Below the pieces are notes generated by a model that had not been told where the DNA came from, ran no database searches, and saw only the letters and a list, made by a program, of their open reading frames with translations. A program made the position numbers and the translations under genes. Below are positions 26,576 through 35,270 of a stretch of DNA of 49,026 bases, piece after piece (the first letter of the stretch is position 1; the number at the start of each line of letters is the position of its first letter). The stretch is taken from the NCBI RefSeq assembly GCF_004305975.1, contig NZ_BHZI01000005.1, positions 1 to 49,026 on the forward strand. Reading direction: 5' to 3'. Source of the stretch: Streptomyces otsuchiensis. GTDB lineage: Bacteria; Actinomycetota; Actinomycetes; Streptomycetales; Streptomycetaceae.

Positions 26576-26926
26576 ATGGAGTTCCTGACCAACCTCTTCC
26601 TCGCCTTCCACATCATCGGCATCGCCGCGCTGCTGGGCGGATTCCTCTCCCAGACCAAGCTGCTCAAGGCCGGTGAGGCGCGCATCACCCCCGGGATGCT
26701 GCACGGCGCCCTCACGATGCTGGTCACCGGCGTCGCCCTGGTCGGCCTCAACGAGGCCAACGACGGAGACGTCAACCACATCAAGATCGGCGTCAAGCTG
26801 ACCCTGCTCGTGGTGCTGACCGCCCTCGCCTACGTCAAGCGCGACGACGAGAAGGTGGCCACCCCCGTCTTCGGCACCATCGGCCTGCTGACCGTCGCCA
26901 ACATCTTCATCGCGACGCTCTGGTAG
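26576..26926 (+). CDS. Small integral membrane protein
   Basis: A 116-residue protein that is almost entirely hydrophobic, with about four helices: LFLAFHIIGIAALLGGFL, GALTMLVTGVALVGL, LTLLVVLTALAYV and GTIGLLTVANIFIATLW. Conserved-looking, but I recognise no functional family. The ATG is 7 nt after TACGCT (26563-26568) with no ribosome site, the same layout as the aldehyde dehydrogenase gene at 8550, so it is likely leaderless. It is divergent from the thioredoxin gene and convergent with the riboswitch-controlled hydrolase. Confidence 0.85.
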   Translation: MEFLTNLFLAFHIIGIAALLGGFLSQTKLLKAGEARITPGMLHGALTMLVTGVALVGLNEANDGDVNHIKIGVKLTLLVVLTALAYVKRDDEKVATPVFGTIGLLTVANIFIATLW

Positions 26927-26941
26927 TCGCCCCGGCGGACA

Positions 26942-26975
26942 CGCGGGCTCCGGGACAGCCGTCCCGGAGCCCGCG
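26942..26975. terminator. Convergent terminator
   Basis: Perfect 15-bp stem (cgcgggctccgggac / gtcccggagcccgcg) with a 4-nt loop between genes ending at 26926 and 27005. Confidence 0.85.
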
Positions 26976-27004
26976 CCCGTTCCCAGGCCGCACTCAGTAC
27001 GGAG

Positions 27005-28252
27005 TCAGGCCGGGCGGACGGCGCTGTGGAAGGGCATGTAGTCGACCGACTCGACCTTCACCACGTCACCCGGCCGCGAGGCGTGGATCATGTTCCCGTC
27101 GCCGATGTAGATCCCCACATGGCTGATGTCGGAGTAGAAGAAGACGAGATCGCCGGGGAGCATGTCCCCGCGTGAGACGCGGGTGCCGAAGTTCACCTGG
27201 TCGTAGGTGACGCGCGGCATCTCCACACCCGCCGTCCGCCACGCGGCCTGCGTGAACCCGGAGCAGTCGTAGGAACCGGGACCGGTGGCACCCCACACGT
27301 AGGGCTTGCCCAGCTCCGCCTCCGCGAAGGCCAGCACCTTCTCCGCCTTGGCGGAGTACCCGCCACCGCCCGACGGCGGCGGAGTGGCCGGCGGCGGGTC
27401 CTGCGCCGGCGGCTCGGTGCCCGCGCCCGGCTCGGTGTCCTGCTCGGTGCGCTCGGCCTCGGCCTCGGCCCGCTCCGCCTCCTCGCGTTCGGCCGCCTCC
27501 CGCCGCTCCCGCTCGGCGCGCTCCCGCTGGCGACGTTCCTCGGCCTTGCGCTCCGCCTCCTCGCGCTCCAGCCGTTCCAGCTCCGCGAGCTGCTCGGCCT
27601 CCTCCTCGGTGAGCCCTTCCAGCAGCTCACGGGCGGTGGCGAGCTTCTCCTGCACCGACTCCTTCTCGGCCTGCAGGGTCTCCTCCTGCTCCTGGAGCGA
27701 GGCCAGTGCCTCGGTCGCCTCACTCCGCTTCTCCTGAGCGGTGCCCTGCCGGGCGCTGAAGATGTCGAGCGCGTGCTGCTGCTGGCCGGTGACCCGGTCC
27801 AGCTTGTAGCGGAGGTCGAAGAAGCTCTGCGGGTTGTCCACCAGGAGCAGCGTCGCCGTCTCCGAGACGTTGCCGTGACGGTACTGCGCGGCCGCGAACT
27901 GGCCGACCGTGCGCCGGGCCTCGTTGACCTCGTCCGCCGCTGCGGCGGCCTCGTTCAGCAGCGCGTCGACCGTCTCCTGCTGCGCCGCGGTCTTCTCCTC
28001 GGCGGCGTTGTACCGCTGGGTCGCGGACCCCGCCTCGCGGTAGAGGGTGTCGACCCGCTCCTTGACCTCGGCGGCACGTTCGGTGCTCGCCTCCGCCCGC
28101 TTCCGCGCCTCGGCGACCGCGTCGCCGTCGTCGGCGTGCGCCTGCTGGGAGATGAGCGTCGCGGAGAGGGCGGCGACGCCGAGACCGATGGCGCCGCGCC
28201 GGACGGCGGGTGATGAGAGCAGCCCTGGGCGGGGCCTGCGGTGGGAACCCAC
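27005..28252 (-). CDS. Secreted NlpC/P60 endopeptidase under c-di-AMP riboswitch control
   Basis: A 415-residue exported hydrolase, paralogous to the one at 24545. Signal peptide (GAIGLGVAALSATLISQQAHA), long charged coiled coil (about 45-275, Glu/Arg/Lys/Ala-rich), Pro-rich linker, then the NlpC/P60 domain with Cys330 in YDCSGFTQAAW and His378 in ISHVGIYIG. It should trim peptidoglycan peptides during growth or spore germination. Start GTG at 28252 is supported by gaaggaagg. The 5' leader of about 210 nt contains a clear ydaO-type c-di-AMP riboswitch, so synthesis should fall when c-di-AMP is high, as known for Streptomyces wall hydrolases such as RpfA. Confidence 0.95.
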   Translation of the reverse strand: MGSHRRPRPGLLSSPAVRRGAIGLGVAALSATLISQQAHADDGDAVAEARKRAEASTERAAEVKERVDTLYREAGSATQRYNAAEEKTAAQQETVDALLNEAAAAADEVNEARRTVGQFAAAQYRHGNVSETATLLLVDNPQSFFDLRYKLDRVTGQQQHALDIFSARQGTAQEKRSEATEALASLQEQEETLQAEKESVQEKLATARELLEGLTEEEAEQLAELERLEREEAERKAEERRQRERAERERREAAEREEAERAEAEAERTEQDTEPGAGTEPPAQDPPPATPPPSGGGGYSAKAEKVLAFAEAELGKPYVWGATGPGSYDCSGFTQAAWRTAGVEMPRVTYDQVNFGTRVSRGDMLPGDLVFFYSDISHVGIYIGDGNMIHASRPGDVVKVESVDYMPFHSAVRPA

Positions 28253-28267
28253 AGCGGTGTCCTTCCT

Positions 28268-28430
28268 TCCGTCTGCCGCCTACCAGGTGAGCTGACGGCC
28301 TCGGGCTACGGAAGGCTGCCCTACGGGACGCGCGGACGGCGCGGACCGATTCGGCCCGGGGGAGCGTGCTCCCCGGTGGTTCCCCGGCTCCGGCGAAGGT
28401 TTCCGGACTCGGCGGAGGGGACCCGTGCCG
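28268..28430 (-). promoter_or_regulatory. ydaO/yuaA-type cyclic di-AMP riboswitch
   Basis: Read on the minus strand, the conserved blocks appear in order: GCCGAGTCCGG (about 28414-28404), GGGGAACC (28386-28379), a GGGGAGCA stem-loop, then CCCGAGGCCGTCAGCTCACC and TGGTAGGCGG near 28305-28275. The outer stem pairs CCGCC at the start with GGCGG at the end. These match the ydaO consensus as I know it and the architecture seen before actinobacterial wall hydrolase genes. It lies directly before the NlpC/P60 ribosome site; binding of c-di-AMP normally turns such genes off. Confidence 0.9.
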
Positions 28431-28469
28431 TCGTGATCGACGGCCGTCGAGCGGGCCACCTGCGGCTGC

Positions 28470-28475
28470 ACGCTA
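28470..28475 (-). promoter_or_regulatory. -10 element of the riboswitch transcript
   Basis: TAGCGT on the minus strand, placing the transcript start near 28463, about 35 nt before the riboswitch aptamer. The same hexamer precedes the other NlpC/P60 gene and the SWIM gene. Confidence 0.4.
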
Positions 28476-28603
28476 ACCACTGGGGTGGCGGCTTGGGAAG
28501 AGTGGTACGGCCAATGACCGAAATCAATCCGTGACCTCGGGCACCTCGCTCCACGAGGACCGCGCCGATCGCCGGTTCGGAGTCCGGTGTGGTGGGGCGT
28601 GGT

Positions 28604-28649
28604 GGGGCGTGGCGAGCGGCGCGTGCGTCCGCGCCCCTCGCCACGCCCC
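28604..28649 (-). terminator. Terminator of the DUF1707 gene
   Basis: Outer 13-bp stem (ggggcgtggcgag / ctcgccacgcccc) and, after a C-C mismatch, an inner 6-bp stem with a 6-nt loop; 24 bp past the DUF1707 stop. Confidence 0.75.
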
Positions 28650-28672
28650 CTGGAATGGCCCTCGGGCAGGCC

Positions 28673-29299
28673 CTACTTGCGCTTGCGCTGCTCCCAGCGG
28701 TTCAGGCGCCGGATCGTCACGCCTCCCACGCCGCCGGAGCCGACCACCCGCAGGAGGGGCCCGTCGCCCTCGGGCTGCGGCTGCTTGGCGGTCTTGTCGG
28801 CGACCCCGCCGATCCCTTCCTTCGTCTCGGCCGCCACCTCGACCCGCCAGGTGGCCGGGACGATCAGCGTGACACCGCCCACGTCACCGTGCGCCTCCAC
28901 CTCGACCTGGCGGTGCGACATCTCGCCCTGGGTGAAGTCGATCTTGACGCCGCCCATCCCGCCCTTGATGAAGATGTGGGTGGGGACGACCCAGGGTTCG
29001 GTCCGGTTCTCGCCCCCGACGCCGCCCTTGATGACCAGGGGCTCGGAGGACTGTGCCGGTGCCGCCGGCTCGGGAGCCCGGGCGGCCGCCCCGCCCGGCA
29101 GGTCCGCCGTCACCGGCTCCAGTTCGGCGTAGGTCTTCGCGGCGAAGGTCCGTTCCAGCCGTTCGTCCAGCTCGTCCAGGCCCAGCCGGCCGTCACCGGC
29201 CGCCTCCCTGAGGAGTTCCGCGACCGCCTCTCGGTCGGAGTCCGAGATGCGGAGGTCGGCTCGCGGGTCACGCTCGTGGGGGGGAGGGAGGTTAGTCAT
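28673..29299 (-). CDS. DUF1707 protein with LiaF-like C-terminal domain
   Basis: A 208-residue, probably cytoplasmic protein. Residues 15-69 are a DUF1707 domain (DLRISDSDREAVAELLREAAGDGRL...), a helical module common in actinobacteria. The rest is a beta-rich, Gly-rich region with repeated units (VIKGGVGGENRTEP, IFIKGGMGGVKIDF, AHGDVGGVTLIVP, GSGGVGGVTIRRL), like the LiaF/cell-wall-stress beta domain. No membrane helix is seen, unlike most LiaF proteins. The ATG is 7 nt after TAGAAT, so it is likely leaderless. It is divergent from pcrA by 57 bp, with both -10 boxes in that gap. Confidence 0.82.
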   Translation of the reverse strand: MTNLPPPHERDPRADLRISDSDREAVAELLREAAGDGRLGLDELDERLERTFAAKTYAELEPVTADLPGGAAARAPEPAAPAQSSEPLVIKGGVGGENRTEPWVVPTHIFIKGGMGGVKIDFTQGEMSHRQVEVEAHGDVGGVTLIVPATWRVEVAAETKEGIGGVADKTAKQPQPEGDGPLLRVVGSGGVGGVTIRRLNRWEQRKRK

Positions 29300-29306
29300 A
29301 CCGGGG

Positions 29307-29312
29307 ATTCTA
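29307..29312 (-). promoter_or_regulatory. -10 element of the DUF1707 gene
   Basis: TAGAAT on the minus strand, followed by 7 nt and then the ATG; near-consensus, fits a leaderless start. Confidence 0.55.
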
Positions 29313-29342
29313 GGAGCCGTCGGGCCCCGGTCGCCATCACCT

Positions 29343-29348
29343 TAGACT
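29343..29348 (+). promoter_or_regulatory. -10 element of pcrA
   Basis: TAGACT, 8 nt before the pcrA ATG. A partial ribosome site (cggag) lies in the same 8 nt, so the start may be leaderless or nearly so. No TTGTCRGTG sequence lies upstream, so this is not a DNA-damage promoter of the kind seen at 39.6 kb. Confidence 0.5.
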
Positions 29349-29356
29349 CGGAGACG

Positions 29357-31963
29357 ATGAGCAGCAGCCTTTTCGACGACAGCGCGGACAGCCTCGCGGC
29401 GGCCGCCGGCGCCGCCCGCCCGGCCTTCACGCCCGGTGGGCCCGGTTCCGGCGCCTCCTCGGGCCCGGAGCGAGGGCCGGGTGCCGGGGCCTCCGGCACC
29501 GACCCGCTGTGGGAGCTTCCCTTCCCGGGCGAGGCCGGTGACACCGGCGGTGACGAGCCCCCGCCCCCGGAGGACCGCGAGGGGGCACCGCCGGAGACGG
29601 TCCCCGACGACCTCTTCGCCGGGGCGTTCACCGCCGAGCCGGACCCCTCCTACTACCGCGACGGCGCCCGCATGCCCGTCATCGATCCCGCGCGGCTCCT
29701 CGAAGGGCTCAACGATCAGCAGCGCGCCGCCGTGACCCACAGCGGCACCCCGCTGCTGATCGTCGCCGGTGCGGGCTCCGGCAAGACCCGGGTGCTCACC
29801 CACCGCATCGGCTACCTGCTCGCCGCCCGGGGCGCCCACGCCGGCCAGATCCTCGCGATCACCTTCACCAACAAGGCCGCCGGAGAGATGAAGGAGCGCG
29901 TCGCCGACCTCGTCGGCGCCCGCGCCAACGCGATGTGGGTGATGACCTTCCACTCCGCGTGCGTGCGCATCCTGCGCCGCGAGAGCAAGAAGCTCGGCAT
30001 GACCTCCAGCTTCTCCATCTACGACGGCGCCGACTCCAAGCGGCTGATGGCGCTGGTCTGCCGCGACCTTGACCTGGACCCCAAGCGGTTCCCGCCGAAG
30101 GCGTTCAGCGCCAAGGTCTCCAACCTCAAGAACGAGCTGATCGACCCCGAGGACTTCCACGCCCAGGCGCAGGACGGGTTCGAGAAGACCCTCGCGGAGG
30201 CGTACACCCTCTACCAGTCGCGGCTGCGCCAGGCCAACGCCCTGGACTTCGACGACATCATCATGACCACCGTCACCCTGCTCCAGGCGTTCCCCGATGT
30301 CGCCGAGCACTACCGGCGGCGGTTCCGCCACGTGATGGTCGACGAGTACCAGGACACCAACCACGCCCAGTACACCCTGGTCCGGGAACTGGTCGGCCGG
30401 GCGAGCGAGGAGCCGGACGCGGTCGAGCCGGCCGAACTGTGCGTGGTGGGCGACGCCGACCAGTCCATCTACGCCTTCCGCGGCGCGACCATCCGCAACA
30501 TCCTCCAGTTCGAGGAGGACTACCCGCAGGCCAGGACGCTGCTGCTGGAGCAGAACTACCGCTCCACCCAGACCATCCTGACCGCCGCCAACGCGGTCAT
30601 CGAGCGCAACGAGAACCGTCGCGCGAAGAACCTGTGGACCGAGTCCGGCGAGGGCGCGAAGATCATCGGCTACGTCGCCGACACCGAACACGCCGAAGCC
30701 CAGTTCGTCGCCGAGGAGATCGACCGACTCACCGACGCGGGGACCAGCCGCCCCGGTGACGTCGCCGTCTTCTACCGCACCAACGCCCAGTCCCGGGTCT
30801 TCGAGGAGATCTTCATCCGGGTCGGCCTGCCCTACAAGGTCGTCGGCGGGGTCCGGTTCTACGAACGCAGGGAGGTCCGGGACGTCCTGGCCTACCTGCG
30901 GGTGCTCGCCAACGGCGAGGACACCGTCTCGCTGCGCCGCGTCCTCAACGTCCCCAAGCGCGGCATCGGCGACCGGGCCGAGGCGATGATCGAAGCCCTC
31001 TCCCTGCGCGAGAAGATCTCCTTCGCGCAGGCGCTGCGCCGGGTCGACGAGGCGTACGGCATGGCCTCCCGGTCCGCCAACGCCGTCAAGCGGTTCAACG
31101 CGCTGCTGGAGGAACTGGCCACCATCGCCGAGTCCGGCGCCGGGCCCGCCACCGTGCTGGAGGCCGTCCTGGAACGCACCGGCTACCTCGCCGAACTCCA
31201 GTCCTCCACCGACCCGCAGGACGAGACCCGGGTCGAGAACCTCCAGGAACTCGCCGCGGTGGCACTGGAGTTCGAGGAGGCCCGCCCGGAGGGCGAGACC
31301 GGCACCCTCGCCGACTTCCTGGAACAGGTCGCCCTCGTCGCCGACTCCGACCAGATCCCCGACGACGAGGAGGGCGGCGAGAGGGGCGTCATCACCCTGA
31401 TGACCCTGCACACCGCCAAGGGCCTGGAGTTCCCCACGGTCTTCCTCACCGGTATGGAGGACGGGGTCTTCCCGCACATGCGGTCGCTGGGCAAGACCAA
31501 GGAACTGGAGGAGGAACGCCGCCTCGCGTACGTCGGCATCACCCGGGCCCGCGAACGGCTCTACGTCACCCGCGCCACCGTCCGCAGCGCCTGGGGCCAG
31601 CCGCAGTACAACCCGCCCTCCCGCTTCCTGGAGGAGATCCCCGCCGTCCACCTCGACTGGCGGCGAACCGGTGGCACGGCCACCGCACCCGCGCCGGCCC
31701 GGTCCGGCGGCGGGCGCGGCGGTTCCGCGACCGGCACCCGCAACGGGCTGACCGGCGCCGCGTCGGGGTTCGCGACCGGACGGATCAAGGACCGGGAGGT
31801 GGTCGCGCTCTCCCCCGGAGACCGGGTCACCCACGACACGTTCGGGCTGGGGACCGTCGTCGCCGTCGAGGGCAGCGGCGACCGTGCCCAGGCCACCGTC
31901 GACTTCGGCGGCGAGAACCTCAAACGGCTGCTGCTGCGGTACGCGCCGGTCGAGAAGCTCTGA
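29357..31963 (+). CDS. pcrA: ATP-dependent DNA helicase, PcrA/UvrD
   Basis: Superfamily 1A 3'-5' helicase of 868 residues for repair and removal of recombination or replication blocks. All motifs are visible: Q motif LNDQQRAAV, Walker A GAGSGKT at 138-144, DEYQD (motif II), GDADQSIYAFRGA (III), QNYRST (IV), TLHTAKGLEF (V) and EERRLAYVGITRARERLY (VI). The C-terminal region has GDRVTHDTFGLGTVVAV, the Tudor-like RNA-polymerase-binding domain of PcrA. A disordered N-terminal extension of about 115 residues, Gly/Pro/Ala-rich, is unusual compared with the B. subtilis enzyme but common in actinobacteria. It is divergent from the DUF1707 gene. Confidence 0.95.
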   Translation: MSSSLFDDSADSLAAAAGAARPAFTPGGPGSGASSGPERGPGAGASGTDPLWELPFPGEAGDTGGDEPPPPEDREGAPPETVPDDLFAGAFTAEPDPSYYRDGARMPVIDPARLLEGLNDQQRAAVTHSGTPLLIVAGAGSGKTRVLTHRIGYLLAARGAHAGQILAITFTNKAAGEMKERVADLVGARANAMWVMTFHSACVRILRRESKKLGMTSSFSIYDGADSKRLMALVCRDLDLDPKRFPPKAFSAKVSNLKNELIDPEDFHAQAQDGFEKTLAEAYTLYQSRLRQANALDFDDIIMTTVTLLQAFPDVAEHYRRRFRHVMVDEYQDTNHAQYTLVRELVGRASEEPDAVEPAELCVVGDADQSIYAFRGATIRNILQFEEDYPQARTLLLEQNYRSTQTILTAANAVIERNENRRAKNLWTESGEGAKIIGYVADTEHAEAQFVAEEIDRLTDAGTSRPGDVAVFYRTNAQSRVFEEIFIRVGLPYKVVGGVRFYERREVRDVLAYLRVLANGEDTVSLRRVLNVPKRGIGDRAEAMIEALSLREKISFAQALRRVDEAYGMASRSANAVKRFNALLEELATIAESGAGPATVLEAVLERTGYLAELQSSTDPQDETRVENLQELAAVALEFEEARPEGETGTLADFLEQVALVADSDQIPDDEEGGERGVITLMTLHTAKGLEFPTVFLTGMEDGVFPHMRSLGKTKELEEERRLAYVGITRARERLYVTRATVRSAWGQPQYNPPSRFLEEIPAVHLDWRRTGGTATAPAPARSGGGRGGSATGTRNGLTGAASGFATGRIKDREVVALSPGDRVTHDTFGLGTVVAVEGSGDRAQATVDFGGENLKRLLLRYAPVEKL

Positions 31964-32281
31964 CCGGTCCGGTCCGGTCCGGTGCGGTCCGGATTCGGAC
32001 CGGTCCGGTGCGGTCCGGATTCGGACCGGGCCGGGCTCGGGCGGGCGAGGTCGGGCGGGGTCGGCCCGGATCTGGACCGGGCCGGCTGCTGGCACTGACC
32101 GGCCCTCCACCTGACGGCCCGTACGGATGTACGAGTCATGTCACAGTGCGGCGAAACCGCTTGTCCGGAGCAACCCGCACGGGGTTAGCTGCGTTCGGCA
32201 CCTTTCGAACGGATGCCTCCAGGACCACGACCGGGGACCAGGACCTTCAGACCGCGCGCTCAGCGCAGGGGGAAACAGACC
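31964..32281. other. Intergenic region with short repeats
   Basis: 318 bp between pcrA and the proline-rich membrane protein gene. The first 130 bp are built from ggtccg/gattcggacc-type repeats, including a 26-bp period (31976-32026) that can fold into several small hairpins (gtccg-gatt-cggac) and may end the pcrA transcript. The second half is less repetitive, contains ttagctgcgttcggcacc and probably carries the promoter and leader of the next gene, but I see no clear -35/-10 pair. No gene is evident. Confidence 0.55.
31976..32026. repeat. 26-bp tandem repeat after pcrA
   Basis: A 25-nt core beginning ggtccggtgcggtccggatt occurs twice at a 26-bp period, surrounded by further ccggtccg units. 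Confidence 0.75.
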
Positions 32282-33163
32282 ATGAGCCAGCCCTGGCAGC
32301 AGCCACCCACCGGCGGGAACGGACAGGACCCGCAGCAGCCGGGGAACGGCGGGCAGCCCGGCTTCGGCGCGCCGCAGACGCCGCCGCCCGGATTCGCCCA
32401 GCAGCCTCCGCCCCAGCAGCCGGCCTACGGCGCGCCGCAGCAGGCCGCCGCCCCGGGCCAGGCGCCCGGCCAGCCGCCGCAGGGCGCTCCCGGCCAGGCG
32501 GGTTACGGCTACCCCGGCCAGCCGCAGACGGCTCCGCAGCCCGGCTACGGCTACCCCCAGCAGGACCAGCAGGGCGCGCCCCAGCCCGGTTACGGCTACC
32601 CGCAGCCCGGTGGCGCGCCGGGTGCCCCGGGTGACTCGGGCGACGACAGCGCCGGCGGCCCGCCGCAGAACCTGCTGTTCGCCCTCGGCGCGGCCCTGGT
32701 CGCCGCCGTGATCTGCTTCTTCGCCTACGGCGCGCTCTACAACGCGATGACGGACGAGAGCACCGGCGAGGTCACCCAGATCGGATGGGTCGCGGTCCTC
32801 ATCGGCGTCGTGGTCGGTCTCGGTCCGGCCTTCATGGCGAAGCGGAACTGGGTCGCCTACATCGTCGGCGCGGTCCTCGCGCTCGGCGCGGTCTACCTCG
32901 GCACCCTCTACGGCGGCGCGATCTTCATGGCCGACGAGCTGTCGGGCCTGTCACTCTCCGCCCCCGAGATCGCCTTCCTGGAGCAGCAGACCGGCCTGAC
33001 GGTCGCCAACGGCGACGGCGCCTTCTCGATCTTCATCAAGAACATCGGCGCCCTGACCGATGTGTGGACCGAAGGCGCGGAGGCCATGGACTACGTCTTC
33101 ATGGCACTGGCCCCGGTCGGCGCGATCGGTGTCGCGCAGACGGTGCTGCGCCGGTCCAGCTGA
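32282..33163 (+). CDS. Proline/glutamine-rich membrane protein
   Basis: A 293-residue protein. The first 120 residues are Pro/Gln/Gly/Tyr-rich with repeats of the type GYGYPQ, a disordered cytoplasmic head common in actinobacterial envelope proteins. The rest has several helices (LLFALGAALVAAVICFFAYGALY, IGWVAVLIGVVVGLGPAFMA, YIVGAVLALGAVYLGTLYGG) and ends VGAIGVAQTVLRRSS. I recognise no enzymatic family. The ATG at 32282 follows agggggaaac. A very strong terminator follows, so it is monocistronic. Confidence 0.82.
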   Translation: MSQPWQQPPTGGNGQDPQQPGNGGQPGFGAPQTPPPGFAQQPPPQQPAYGAPQQAAAPGQAPGQPPQGAPGQAGYGYPGQPQTAPQPGYGYPQQDQQGAPQPGYGYPQPGGAPGAPGDSGDDSAGGPPQNLLFALGAALVAAVICFFAYGALYNAMTDESTGEVTQIGWVAVLIGVVVGLGPAFMAKRNWVAYIVGAVLALGAVYLGTLYGGAIFMADELSGLSLSAPEIAFLEQQTGLTVANGDGAFSIFIKNIGALTDVWTEGAEAMDYVFMALAPVGAIGVAQTVLRRSS

Positions 33164-33178
33164 CGACCGGCACGACAG

Positions 33179-33218
33179 AGGGAGCGGGGTACCGGCCGTG
33201 GCCGGTACCCCGCTCCCT
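33179..33218 (+). terminator. Terminator of the proline-rich membrane protein gene
   Basis: Perfect 19-bp stem of the form agggagcggggtaccggcc / ggccggtaccccgctccct closing a 2-nt loop, 16 bp past the stop. Confidence 0.85.
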
Positions 33219-33371
33219 GTCGTTGGGCGCCCGATCGTCACGAGGGCCGCTGGGCCGCTGGGCGTCGGCGTCGGCGACGCGCGGCGCACGGGTGGGGTGG
33301 CCGTGCGTGGGACGACCCCGGTGGGTCACCGGCGACGCCGGGGAGGCCGGGCGAATGCGTGCGCGCCCGGG

Positions 33372-35270
33372 TCAGTTGGGGGAGAGGCCCTTGCCGCGCA
33401 GCCAGGCGGACGGGTCGACGGCGGAGCCGCCCCCGGGCCGGACCTCGAAGTGGAGGTGCGGGCCGGTGGAGGTGCCCGAGTTGCCCGAGTAGGCGATCAC
33501 GGTGCCCGCCTGGACGTGGCCCGAGTAGTAGACGTGGCTGCTCAGATGGGCGTACCAGGTCTCGGTCCCGTCGGCGGCGGTGACGATCGCCAGGTTCCCG
33601 TAGGACGGGTTGACCAGTGTGCGGACGGTCCCGTCGGTGGCCGCCCTGACCGGGGTGCCGTGGCTGACGGGGAAGTCGATCCCTGTGTGCAGCGACATCC
33701 AGTTGATGCCGGCCTGCCCGTAGCTGGCGCTCAGCCCGCGCTGGTCGACGGGGACGAAGAACTTCGGCCGCAGCTCCTCCTGCCGGGCGGCCTCGCGCTC
33801 CGCCTCCGCCTGCTCCTCGGCCTTCCTCTCCTCCAGGTCCATCCGGCCCTGGGTACGGCTGGCGCGGTCGGCGTAGTCGTCGGCGGCGGCGGTCAGTCCT
33901 TCGAGCTGAGTGTCGAACCGCTCGTTGGCGGCCATGGTCCGTGCGGCGGCGGCCTCCGCGGCGGCCGCCGCCTCCTCCTCGCCACCGGCGGCCAGCGGGA
34001 GGTCGTCCTCGGACTGCGAGGAGTCGTCCGGCGTGGTGATCGCCGAGGCGGCCACGGCGGTGACGCCGAGCACGCACAGGGACGGAGCCGCGACGGTCAG
34101 CAGAGCGGAGCGCTTCGGCTTGGGGCGGCGCCGGGCCCGGCGGTTGGCCGGCGGCGCGGCGACGTCGAGCCCGCCGCGGCCCCGGTCACCGTCTGCCGGC
34201 CCGACGAGGACGGGCGCGTCGTCGTACGGGGCCCGGGCGTCGACACCGGACTCCGTGTCGGCGTCGGCTGCCCGGGTGCCGTGCGCCTCGGCGCCACGCT
34301 CGTCGAAGGGCTGCCCGTCGAAGGGCTGCCCGTCGAAGGGCTGCCCGTCGAAGTCCTGCCGGCGGTAGTCGCCGTGGCCGCTGTGGTCGCCGTACTGGTC
34401 GTGGTCGAAACTCTGTCCGCCGTGGGAGTCCGGGGCGCGGTCGTCGTACTCGCCGGTCGAGCCCTCGGCGAGAGCGCGGGCTTCGGTGTCCCAGTCGGGG
34501 TACCCGTCGGTGCCGGCCGGGTCGGTTCCGTGCTGGTCGGCGCCGCCCTGGGCGGGGATGTCGTGCGCGGGGATGTCGTGCGCCGTCTGCCGGTTGTCCC
34601 AGCCGTGCGACTCCCAGTCCGGGGCTTCCCAGTCCGCCGTCCGCGCGGTCGGGGAGACGTGGTCCGCTCCCGTCGCGTGGCCCGAGGCCGGCGCGCCGCC
34701 GCCCCACTGCTGCTGCCCTGCGTGGTCCGTCCCGTCCCAGCCGCCGTGCTGGGCGCCGTGCGTGGCGTCGTAGGTGCCCTCGTACGAGCCCTCGGCTCCG
34801 GAGTCGTAGCCGCCGAAGTGCTGTGCGGCAACGGGGGTTCCGTGTGCGGGCGTCTGGTCCCAGCTGGTGGTGGCGTAGGTGCCGCTGTCGTAGGCGGCGG
34901 CCTGACCGTACGGGTCCTGGCCGTAGGGGTCGTGCGCCTGCTGCCCGCCGTACTGGCCCTGTTGGGCGTGCGTGCCGCCCAGGGCGTCGGGGGCGTAAGG
35001 GTCCTGGCCCAGCAGGTCGGGACCGTAGCCGTCCCCGTGCCCGTAGGTGGGGGCGGTGCCGTAGCCGTCGCCTCCGTAACCCAACTCCTGCCCGTACGAC
35101 TGACCTTGCCCGTAGGCGTCCTGCGCGGAGCTGTGCCCGGAGGAGAAGGAGTGATCGTAAGTGGCGTGGGTATAAGCAGAATAGTCGGAGGAGTACCCCT
35201 GTGAGGGGTGGCCGACATCGCCAGCTGTTCCAGTCGGGTACGTGTTCCCCGACGGGTGACGATCGTTCAC
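33372..35270 (-). CDS. Membrane-anchored M23 (LytM-type) metallopeptidase
   Basis: A 632-residue cell-wall protein. The N-terminal 350 residues are low-complexity, rich in Tyr, Gly, Gln, Asp and His (repeats such as DPYGQ and FDGQP), and lie inside the cell before one membrane helix (SALLTVAAPSLCVLGVTAVAAS). A coiled coil follows, then the M23 domain: His528 and Asp532 in LHTGIDF, and His605/His607 in GPHLHFEVR. All zinc ligands are present, so it should cut peptidoglycan cross-links, unlike the degenerate LytM proteins. The GTG at 35270 has ggaagg at good spacing; the frame is open 90 bp further upstream. A promoter pair TTGTGA-18-TACAGT lies about 65 bp upstream of the start codon. Confidence 0.9.
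   Translation of the reverse strand: MNDRHPSGNTYPTGTAGDVGHPSQGYSSDYSAYTHATYDHSFSSGHSSAQDAYGQGQSYGQELGYGGDGYGTAPTYGHGDGYGPDLLGQDPYAPDALGGTHAQQGQYGGQQAHDPYGQDPYGQAAAYDSGTYATTSWDQTPAHGTPVAAQHFGGYDSGAEGSYEGTYDATHGAQHGGWDGTDHAGQQQWGGGAPASGHATGADHVSPTARTADWEAPDWESHGWDNRQTAHDIPAHDIPAQGGADQHGTDPAGTDGYPDWDTEARALAEGSTGEYDDRAPDSHGGQSFDHDQYGDHSGHGDYRRQDFDGQPFDGQPFDGQPFDERGAEAHGTRAADADTESGVDARAPYDDAPVLVGPADGDRGRGGLDVAAPPANRRARRRPKPKRSALLTVAAPSLCVLGVTAVAASAITTPDDSSQSEDDLPLAAGGEEEAAAAAEAAAARTMAANERFDTQLEGLTAAADDYADRASRTQGRMDLEERKAEEQAEAEREAARQEELRPKFFVPVDQRGLSASYGQAGINWMSLHTGIDFPVSHGTPVRAATDGTVRTLVNPSYGNLAIVTAADGTETWYAHLSSHVYYSGHVQAGTVIAYSGNSGTSTGPHLHFEVRPGGGSAVDPSAWLRGKGLSPN
34302..34361. repeat. Four 15-bp tandem repeats in the M23 gene
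   Basis: gtcgaagggctgccc three times perfectly and a fourth with changes, encoding FDGQP units in the disordered N-terminal region. The frame is preserved by the 15-bp unit. Confidence 0.85.

Noticed and set aside
29326-29348. RecA-NDp damage promoter before pcrA
   Set aside because: TAGACT is present but no TTGTCRGTG lies 8 nt upstream.
29342-32110. Long minus-strand open frame of 922 codons opposite pcrA
   Set aside because: Antisense shadow of a gene with all helicase motifs; no ribosome site or family.
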